Assembly (NCBI GenBank): GCA_020722725.1
Contig: DYKG01000009.1
Coordinates: forward strand, 27,012-91,011
Reading direction: 5' to 3'
Source of the DNA: Candidatus Methylomirabilis sp.
GTDB lineage: Bacteria > Muiribacteriota > Ozemobacteria > Ozemobacterales > Ozemobacteraceae
Length of the DNA stretch: 64,000 bases
Below the pieces are notes generated by a model that was given only the letters and a program-made list of their open reading frames with translations, had not been told where the DNA came from and ran no database searches. Position 1 is the first letter of the stretch, and each line of letters begins with the position of its first letter. Below, piece by piece: positions 58,115 to 64,000 of this stretch. A program made the position numbers and the translations under genes.

Positions 58115-60349
58115 ATGAGCGTAAGTAACCGTAAAAATCTTATAGCGCATGTAAAATCTTACGAAACCGGGGAATGGGCCAGCCCGCATCTTTTGCTCGA
58201 CCATGTTCAGAGAACCGCCGAGCTGGCCGAAAAATTCGCTTCTGCTTTCAATTCCGCCGAATGGGCTTATGCCGCCGGTATTCTGCACGATGCCGGAAAA
58301 GGCACTGACAAATGGCAGAAATACATTCGCGCCAAAAGCGGTTATGATTTAGATGCACACCTGGAAGGGAAAGTGGGAAAACTCGATCATTCAACTCCAG
58401 GTAGTAAACTTGCTGAAGAAATGTTTGGATCTTGTATTGGCCGGGTTATTGCTTATTGCATAGCGGGCCATCATGGCGGCCTTCCGGATTTTTCCCCATC
58501 AGAGGCTCACGGTGCCAGCGCTTTGAAAATCAGGTTGAATGAAGCAGAAACTAAGGCAATTTTTCATGAAATCAGGTCTTTAGCTGAAAATAAAAAGCCC
58601 AGAGCATTGCCCTTTAAATTCGGCGATGATATGGGCATGTCCTTATGGATTCGCATGCTCTTTTCATGTCTTGTCGATGCTGACTTTCTCGACACAGAGG
58701 CCTACATGGACGCCGAAAAAGGCTCAAGGCGGGGAAAGTTTGACAGTCTCGCCGTAATTCGTAAGAAATTCTGGAATTACATGGAAAAAAAGGTTAATGA
58801 GGCCGGAAAATCCATAGTTAATGATATCAGGCAACAGATTCTTGGTGATTGCAGAGCTGCCGGTTCTTTAAGATCGGGCATATTCTCTCTCACCGTGCCG
58901 ACCGGCGGCGGTAAAACTCTTTCCAGTCTGGCCTTTGCTTTGGAGCACGCCCAGAAACATAATCTTCAGAGAATCATTTATGTGATTCCCTATACAAGTA
59001 TCATCGAGCAGAACGCCGACGTTTTTCGTGATGCCGTCGGTGCCGAAAATGTTATTGAGCACCATTCAAGTATCGGCGAAGAAGACAGCACACCACAAAT
59101 GCGGCTGGCATCAGAGAACTGGGATGCGCCACTGATTGTAACTACGACGGTTCAATTTTATGAATCGTTGTTTTCCAACAAGCCTTCTCGGTGCCGAAAA
59201 CTTCATAATATTGCCAACTCTGTTGTTATTCTTGACGAGGCTCAGCTGCTGCCAACCGATTATTTAAATCCAGTTCTGCAGGCGCTTCAGATCCTTGTGG
59301 ATTCTTATTCTGTTTCTCTCGTAGTTTCGACTGCCACACAACCGGCTCTTGAAAGCCGTAGCGAAGGGCAATTTAATTTTCATGGCCTGCGACAGGGTTC
59401 GATAAAAGAAATTATTAAAGACGTTGACGGCATTTATGAGCAGTTAAAAAGGGTTAAGGTTGAATTGCCGCCAGACCCTGGAATTAGTATGACCTGGCAG
59501 GAGATTGCCGACGAGTGCTCTCAGTATAACCAGGTTCTGGTAGTTGTTTCTGATCGCAAGAGCTGTAAAGAGCTTTACAAATTGATGCCGAAAGGCACCA
59601 TTCACCTTTCTGCGCTGATGTGTGGGCAACACCGCAGTAATACAATAGCTGCTGTCAAAGAACGATTGAAAGCCGGTGCCATCACCAGAGTAATAAGTAC
59701 TCAGTTGGTTGAGGCCGGTGTTGATCTTGATTTTCCGGTTGTTTACCGGGCGCTGGCTGGTCTTGATTCAATTGCTCAGGCGGCAGGGCGTTGCAACCGT
59801 GAAGGATTGCTTGAAAAAGGCCTTGTAAAAGTTTTTGTGACCGAGAAGAAGTCGCCGCCCGGTATTTTGCGCAAGGCTGCTGAAACAACGAGGAATATTC
59901 TGCACGGTTGTGGTGAACCGCTTGAAAGGGCCAATTTTACCAGGTTTTTCAGTGATCTTTACTGGAAAGTTAATTCTCTTGATGTAAAGGAAATTATGCC
60001 CGCCCTAACCCCTGATCGCAGCACTTTGGGCATTCAATTCAGAACTGCGGCAGAAAAATTCAAACTGATTGATGATTCTATGCAAAGAACTGTTTTTGTT
60101 CGTTATCAACAAGGCGAAGAACTTATTGATCAGCTTAAACATATTGGGCCTGAGCCATGGCTGATGCGTAAGCTGCAACGATATTCGGTAAATATTTATT
60201 TGAATGATTTTAATTCCATGTTGCAAAGAAAATCGCTCGAAGAGGTTCATCCGGGTATTTTTGCTTTGACTACCAGCATGGAATACTCAGAAGAAACGGG
60301 GCTTTGTGTTGAAGATAACTCGATTGCTCCAGAGGCTTTTGTTCTATAA
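58115..60349 (+). CDS. cas3: Cas3 nuclease-helicase, type I-C (HD plus DExH helicase)
   Basis: A 744-residue effector nuclease. The N-terminal HD nuclease domain has HV (about 29), GILHDAGKGTDKWQKYI (about 61-77) and GHHGGLPD, the metal-binding His/Asp signature. The helicase has Walker A TVPTGGGKTLSSL (about 258-270), SVVILDEAQLLPTDYL (about 366-381, DEAQ variant of the DExH box), STATQPA, and VDLDFPVVYRALAGLDSI near the end. It unwinds and degrades target DNA after recruitment by the Cascade complex. First gene of the operon cas3-cas5-cas8-cas7-cas4. The ribosome binding site is weak. No array within the window. Confidence 0.95.
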   Translation: MSVSNRKNLIAHVKSYETGEWASPHLLLDHVQRTAELAEKFASAFNSAEWAYAAGILHDAGKGTDKWQKYIRAKSGYDLDAHLEGKVGKLDHSTPGSKLAEEMFGSCIGRVIAYCIAGHHGGLPDFSPSEAHGASALKIRLNEAETKAIFHEIRSLAENKKPRALPFKFGDDMGMSLWIRMLFSCLVDADFLDTEAYMDAEKGSRRGKFDSLAVIRKKFWNYMEKKVNEAGKSIVNDIRQQILGDCRAAGSLRSGIFSLTVPTGGGKTLSSLAFALEHAQKHNLQRIIYVIPYTSIIEQNADVFRDAVGAENVIEHHSSIGEEDSTPQMRLASENWDAPLIVTTTVQFYESLFSNKPSRCRKLHNIANSVVILDEAQLLPTDYLNPVLQALQILVDSYSVSLVVSTATQPALESRSEGQFNFHGLRQGSIKEIIKDVDGIYEQLKRVKVELPPDPGISMTWQEIADECSQYNQVLVVVSDRKSCKELYKLMPKGTIHLSALMCGQHRSNTIAAVKERLKAGAITRVISTQLVEAGVDLDFPVVYRALAGLDSIAQAAGRCNREGLLEKGLVKVFVTEKKSPPGILRKAAETTRNILHGCGEPLERANFTRFFSDLYWKVNSLDVKEIMPALTPDRSTLGIQFRTAAEKFKLIDDSMQRTVFVRYQQGEELIDQLKHIGPEPWLMRKLQRYSVNIYLNDFNSMLQRKSLEEVHPGIFALTTSMEYSEETGLCVEDNSIAPEAFVL

Positions 60350-60358
60350 GGAGGAAAG

Positions 60359-61090
60359 ATGCATAACTGGTGTCTTGAGGTCTGGGGCGATTATGCCTGT
60401 TTTACTCGCCCCGAAATGAAGGTTGAGCGCGTAAGTTACGATGTTATAACCCCATCATCCGCCCGTGCCATTTTCGAATCGATACTCTGGAAACCAGCCA
60501 TCAGATGGCACATTACCAGAGTTGAAGTGTTAAACCCGATCAAATGGGTTTCTGTGCGCCGCAATGAGGTTGGAAAAGTTTTTTCCTTGCCATCAGCAGA
60601 TATGATGAAAGGCATTCCCGGCAAACCAATCGGAATCAACATTGAAGACGAACGCCAACAAAGGGCCGGGCTGTTTCTGAACGACGTAAAATACAGAATT
60701 CATGGTTACTTTGAGTTTTTCCCACCTGAAAAACGTCAAAAGCTACTCCGCGTCGGTAATGAGGTTTGGGCAGATGGCGAAGAAAGCCGGGAATTTACCG
60801 CTTCTGATGAATCAGAAGCCAAGTATGCGGCCATGTTCGAACGCCGGGCAAAAAAGGGGCAGTGTTTTAACCGCCCATATTTTGGTTGTCGCGAGTTTTC
60901 CTGCCATTTTCGCCTGGTAAAACCTGAAGCAGAGCCATGCTTTCCGATTGACGAAACCCGAGACCTTGGCTGGATGCTCTACGATATGGACTTCACCAAT
61001 CCTGAAGAACCGATGCCAGCTTTCTTCAAGGCCAAAATCGAAAAAGGCGTCATCAATACTGATCGTCGCCAGATCGAGGTGCGCCAATGA
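60359..61090 (+). CDS. cas5c: Cas5c, CRISPR pre-crRNA processing subunit (type I-C)
   Basis: A 243-residue RAMP protein; GGAGG precedes the ATG. The N-terminus LEVWGDYACFTRPEMKVERV, then SYDVITPSSARAIFESILW, is the Cas5d/c pattern. In type I-C systems Cas5 takes over the crRNA-processing role of Cas6, which is absent, and caps the 5' handle. The catalytic triad of other Cas5c (Tyr/Lys/His) cannot be assigned without alignment. It overlaps cas8 by four bases (ATGA). Cytoplasmic, part of Cascade. Confidence 0.93.
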   Translation: MHNWCLEVWGDYACFTRPEMKVERVSYDVITPSSARAIFESILWKPAIRWHITRVEVLNPIKWVSVRRNEVGKVFSLPSADMMKGIPGKPIGINIEDERQQRAGLFLNDVKYRIHGYFEFFPPEKRQKLLRVGNEVWADGEESREFTASDESEAKYAAMFERRAKKGQCFNRPYFGCREFSCHFRLVKPEAEPCFPIDETRDLGWMLYDMDFTNPEEPMPAFFKAKIEKGVINTDRRQIEVRQ

Positions 61091-62865
61091 TTTTACAGGC
61101 ACTGACTGATTACTATTACAGGATTTCAACAACAGGCGAGGAAGTCGCCGAAGAAGGCTGGGAACGTAAGGAAATCCCATTTGTGATCGTTCTCGATGAA
61201 CATGGATCTCTTGTTCAGATTGAAGATACCAGAGAAGGCTTGGGCAAAAATCGTCGAGCAAAGGCGTTTTTGGTTCCTTTAGGTGTAAAGAAAACAATTG
61301 CAGTTTCTGCTAATTTGCTTTGGGATGCATCTGGGTATGTTTTTGGGATTGTTCCGAATAAGAAGCTTAAGGGAAAAGATGCTGAAAGTGCAGAGAAATT
61401 AAGGGCTCGTGCTTTGAAGCAAAAAGCTGCATTCGTTGAACGCCTTGAGAAAGAGCTTGGTAATAATCATCGTGTGCAGAAAGTTCTGTATTTTCTAAAA
61501 AATGTTTCTGAGAGCGAGTTGGCAAAACAGGATCATTGGCCGGAAATTTGTGAGACTGACCCGGTGGTTAGCTTTCGCTTTGCAGAAAATGCTCAGAAGC
61601 TTGTGTGTAATTACGATGATGTCATGGCGCTTTTAAAAAACGACAATGTTTCTGAAAAAAATAAGCGTTGTCTTATAACTGGTGAACATGATGAAATTGA
61701 GAGACTGCATAAATCCATTCAAGGCGTTTGGGGTGCTCAAAGCTCTGGTGCTAACATTGTATCTTTCAATCTTTCGTCTTTTGAATCTTATGGAAAAAAA
61801 CAGGGCTTCAATGCCTCTATAGGTAAAAGAGCGGCTTTTGCGTATACAACAGCGGTAAACATGCTTTTGGCCAAGGATTCAAGACAACGCATGCAGGTCG
61901 GTGACGCCTCAACGGTTTTCTGGTCTGCAAAAAAAACAAAATTCGAATCGGAGTTTTCCTTTTTCTTCTCTGAGCCACCAAAAGATAATCCAGCCGAAGG
62001 AACGCAGAAAATAAGAGAACTGTTTGCCTCGTTCAAAAATGGTGTCTATGTTGAAGATGACAAAGATACTGATTTCTACATTCTTGGCCTTTCCCCAAAC
62101 GCAGCCAGGATTTCTGTGAGGTTCTGGCACCATGGAAAGATTGCTGAGTTTGCTGGTCGTATCAGGCAGCACTTTGATGATTTGAAAATTATCAAACCGG
62201 CGAATGATCCAGAATTCTACTCTATCCGGAAATTGTTAGATAATATTGCTTTTCAAGATAAAAGTGAAAACATTCCACCTAATCTTGCAGGCGAGTTCAT
62301 GCGATCAATCATGTCCGGAGCTCCATATCCGGCAACTGTTTTACAGGCAGCATTAAGAAGAATTCACAGTGACACTGGCAACAGGGTTAAGCCTGTTCGC
62401 GCAGCTTTGATAAAGGCTTATTTGAATCGTTATCACCGCATTTACGATAAAAATCAAAAGGAGTTAAGTATGGCACTGGATATCGACCAGCCTTCAATTG
62501 GTTATCAGCTTGGCAGATTATTTGCAACTCTGGCAAAAATCCAGGATGAGGCTCAACCTGGAATTAATGCGACCATTCGTGAAAGATTTTATGGGGCCGC
62601 TTGTGCTTCTCCAGTAACGGTTTTTGCCAACTTGCTGAAATTGATGAAGCACCACTTGGCAAAATTGCCCAATAAAGGCAGGGCTATAAATTTCGAAAGA
62701 CTTGTCGGTGAGATCATGAGCCGTCTTTCGGATTTCCCTGCCCATCTTGATTTGCATGAACAGGGGCGATTTGCAATTGGTTACTATCACCAGTGGCAGG
62801 ATTTTTTCAGTAAGACTGACACAAAAGAAACTTCAGAAAAAACTTTAGAGGCAGGAGCAAACTAA
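61087..62865 (+). CDS. cas8c: Cas8c (Csd1), large subunit of type I-C Cascade
   Basis: A 592-residue large subunit that recognises the PAM and aids target unwinding. The family is variable; recognisable stretches include FLVPLGVKKTIAVSANLLWD, FNLSSFESYGKKQGFNASIG, KRAAFAYTTAVNMLLA and YILGLSPNAARISVRFWHHG, a Csd1-like pattern. Start overlaps cas5c (ATGA). Its C-terminal 131 residues are probably also made separately as Cas11c from an internal start (next entry). Ends directly before the cas7 ATG. Confidence 0.92.
   Translation: MILQALTDYYYRISTTGEEVAEEGWERKEIPFVIVLDEHGSLVQIEDTREGLGKNRRAKAFLVPLGVKKTIAVSANLLWDASGYVFGIVPNKKLKGKDAESAEKLRARALKQKAAFVERLEKELGNNHRVQKVLYFLKNVSESELAKQDHWPEICETDPVVSFRFAENAQKLVCNYDDVMALLKNDNVSEKNKRCLITGEHDEIERLHKSIQGVWGAQSSGANIVSFNLSSFESYGKKQGFNASIGKRAAFAYTTAVNMLLAKDSRQRMQVGDASTVFWSAKKTKFESEFSFFFSEPPKDNPAEGTQKIRELFASFKNGVYVEDDKDTDFYILGLSPNAARISVRFWHHGKIAEFAGRIRQHFDDLKIIKPANDPEFYSIRKLLDNIAFQDKSENIPPNLAGEFMRSIMSGAPYPATVLQAALRRIHSDTGNRVKPVRAALIKAYLNRYHRIYDKNQKELSMALDIDQPSIGYQLGRLFATLAKIQDEAQPGINATIRERFYGAACASPVTVFANLLKLMKHHLAKLPNKGRAINFERLVGEIMSRLSDFPAHLDLHEQGRFAIGYYHQWQDFFSKTDTKETSEKTLEAGAN
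62470..62865 (+). CDS. cas11c: Internal Cas11c small subunit translated from within cas8c
   Basis: Within cas8c, in the same frame (codon 462), AAGGAG precedes an ATG at 62470 by eight bases. The reading frame MALDIDQPSIGYQLGRLFAT then LAKIQDEAQPGINATIRERF runs 131 residues to the cas8c stop. Internal translation of the Cas8 C-terminus to produce the small subunit is known for type I-C. Size and position fit. The helical, charged composition matches a Cas11 small subunit that lines the crRNA-DNA groove. Confidence 0.75.
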   Translation: MALDIDQPSIGYQLGRLFATLAKIQDEAQPGINATIRERFYGAACASPVTVFANLLKLMKHHLAKLPNKGRAINFERLVGEIMSRLSDFPAHLDLHEQGRFAIGYYHQWQDFFSKTDTKETSEKTLEAGAN

Positions 62866-63747
62866 ATGACTACTTTAAATAAACGTTACGATTTCGTTCT
62901 TTTCTTCGATGTTCAGGATGGCAATCCCAATGGCGACCCTGATGCAGGCAACCTGCCCCGTGTCGATGCTGAAACCGGGCATGGTCTGGTAACCGATGTC
63001 TGTTTAAAAAGAAAGGTTAGAAACTTTGTTGGCTTGAGCAAGGGCGAACAGCCCCCTTATGACATCTATGTAAAAGAAAAAGCTGTTCTTAATTCTCAGC
63101 ATGAAAGAGCCTACAAGGCTCTTGGTGTTGATCTTTCCGGTGATGATAAAAAGCGGAAAGGCGGAGAGAACGTTGACAAAGCCAGAAAGTGGATGTGTGA
63201 AAATTTTTATGATGTAAGAACTTTTGGTGCAGTAATGTCAACTGGGGTTAACTGCGGTCAAGTTCGTGGCCCAATACAAGTAACCTTCGCAAGATCAGTT
63301 GAACCAGTAGTCTCTTTGGAGCACTGCATTACCAGAATGGCTGTCACAACTCCTGAAGATGCCGAAAAACAAGGCGGCGGTAACCGCACAATGGGTCGCA
63401 AATTTTCCGTTCCTTACGGCCTCTATCGCGCCCATGGTTTCATTTCAGCCCCATTGGCAGAACAGACCGGTTTTTCCGAAGCCGATCTTGAACTTTTCTG
63501 GGAAGCTCTTAAAAACATGTTTGAACATGATCGCTCGGCTGCCCGTGGCATGATGGCAACCCGTGCATTGATCGCCTTTGAGCACTCCTCAAAAATGGGT
63601 AATGCTTCTGCCCATGAACTATTTGACCGTGTTACCGTGACTCGTGCCAATACAGAAAATGGGGCCGCAAGGAAATTCGGTGATTATGTGATTAACGTAA
63701 AAGCTGACAATCTGCCGAATGGCATCACCATTAAACGTCTGGTCTGA
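62866..63747 (+). CDS. cas7c: Cas7c (Csd2), type I-C Cascade backbone subunit
   Basis: A 293-residue RAMP that oligomerises along the crRNA. The N-terminus [20 protein letters not shown] and [20 protein letters not shown] is the Csd2 signature. The central region [20 protein letters not shown] and [11 protein letters not shown] continues the RRM-like pattern. AGGAG precedes, and the ATG follows the cas8c stop directly. A stem-loop lies just past its stop, before cas4. Confidence 0.95.
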   Translation: MTTLNKRYDFVLFFDVQDGNPNGDPDAGNLPRVDAETGHGLVTDVCLKRKVRNFVGLSKGEQPPYDIYVKEKAVLNSQHERAYKALGVDLSGDDKKRKGGENVDKARKWMCENFYDVRTFGAVMSTGVNCGQVRGPIQVTFARSVEPVVSLEHCITRMAVTTPEDAEKQGGGNRTMGRKFSVPYGLYRAHGFISAPLAEQTGFSEADLELFWEALKNMFEHDRSAARGMMATRALIAFEHSSKMGNASAHELFDRVTVTRANTENGAARKFGDYVINVKADNLPNGITIKRLV

Positions 63748-63753
63748 AATAAT

Positions 63754-63784
63754 CAGTGGGCGGTTTGGGCTGCCCACTGTTTTA
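63754..63784 (+). terminator. Attenuator-like hairpin between cas7 and cas4
   Basis: CAGTGGGC (63754-63761) pairs with GCCCACTG (63772-63779), with a ten-base loop and TTTT after. It sits between the Cascade genes and cas4, and could reduce transcription of cas4 and the following adaptation genes. Confidence 0.6.
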
Positions 63785-63797
63785 AAATTAAAAGCTG

Positions 63798-64000
63798 ATG
63801 TTTAATATTGAAGACTGTCTGCAAATTTCTGGTCTTCAGCATCTGGCCTTTTGCAAGAGGCAATGGGGCCTGATTCACCTCGACCAGGAATGGGAAGAAA
63901 ACCAATTCACCGCCGAAGGCAAAAACCTGCATGAGCGCGTCGATGAGGGCTATCAGGAATTTCGTCGTGGTTTGCGGCAATACTCCGGGCTTTATGTCAG
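63798..64000 (+). CDS. cas4: Cas4 adaptation nuclease (3' partial)
   Basis: Open from ATG 63798 to the window edge. The 67 residues visible read MFNIEDCLQISGLQHLAFCK, RQWGLIHLDQEWEENQFTAE and GKNLHERVDEGY. This is the Cas4 N-terminus, with the first iron-sulfur Cys (FCKRQW) and the HERVDEG signature. Cas4 selects PAM-bearing spacers with Cas1-Cas2, which should follow beyond the window. The ribosome binding site is poor, and the gene follows the attenuator-like hairpin. Confidence 0.9.
   Translation, partial: MFNIEDCLQISGLQHLAFCKRQWGLIHLDQEWEENQFTAEGKNLHERVDEGYQEFRRGLRQYSGLYV

Noticed and set aside
57761..64000. CRISPR array
   Set aside because: No regularly spaced repeats were seen; the array is expected beyond the window, after cas2.
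1..64000. tRNA and rRNA genes
   Set aside because: Scanning by eye found no cloverleaf, no TTCGAATCC-type T loops in the right setting, and no rRNA-like stretches.

Overview
The window is about 47% GC by eye, gene-dense, and bacterial. It encodes a double-membrane style of envelope biology (many lipoproteins, LspA and Lgt), a flagellum, a type I-C CRISPR-Cas locus and several proteins with no obvious family. The lineage cannot be fixed from sequence alone. The xerC-hslV-hslU-flgB-flgC-fliE order, abundant beta-helix lipoproteins and pseudopilin-like envelope proteins would fit a poorly cultivated deep lineage such as Candidatus Riflebacteria, but that is a guess. No rRNA, tRNA, insertion sequence or CRISPR array was found.

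Layout. 1-5.4 kb: a membrane-bound class III nucleotide cyclase (5' end outside the window) and a PMCA-type Ca2+ ATPase. 5.4-8.8 kb (minus strand): a frameshifted secreted-protein gene, then a small conserved-looking gene, dapB, dut and an aminotransferase. 8.9-15.5 kb (plus): three tandem paralogous lipoproteins (regulatory-like domain, FnIII, parallel beta-helix) and a secreted coiled-coil protein. 15.5-18.6 kb: a decayed metallo-beta-lactamase-fold gene, NAD synthetase and a cupin. 18.7-31.6 kb (minus): xerC-hslVU-flgBC-fliEFG-second fliG-like-fliHIJ-transglycosylase-like-motE-like, with an amidase and a methyltransferase upstream of it. 33.4-38.4 kb (plus): a promoter followed by a GNAT gene, a luxE-like gene and a luxC gene fused to a second adenylate-forming ligase, a fatty-acyl reductase operon without luciferase. 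38.4-47.6 kb (minus): GIY-YIG protein, second cyclase, M50-like protease, a 1,865-residue envelope protein with an internal duplication and an embedded pseudopilin segment, and a K+ channel. 47.7-57.7 kb: small genes, a GNAT remnant, a caspase/CHAT-like secreted protein, a short siroheme reductase, an aldehyde-dehydrogenase-like protein that has lost its catalytic residues, a HAMP protein, RluD, two Lgt paralogs, LspA, and a lipoprotein with two CxxCH haem motifs. 58-64 kb: type I-C cas3-cas5-cas8(with internal cas11)-cas7-cas4, cut off by the window end.

How the parts connect. Genes are packed in operons with ATGA stop/start overlaps, so many start sites can be fixed. LspA and the two Lgt proteins supply the lipidation pathway that the lipoproteins here would need. 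The flagellar block would build the basal body, rotor and export ATPase. The most unusual material is the lux-like reductase operon, the 1,865-residue duplicated envelope protein, and a set of proteins that keep a fold but lose key catalytic residues (transglycosylase-like, aldehyde-dehydrogenase-like, cyclase).
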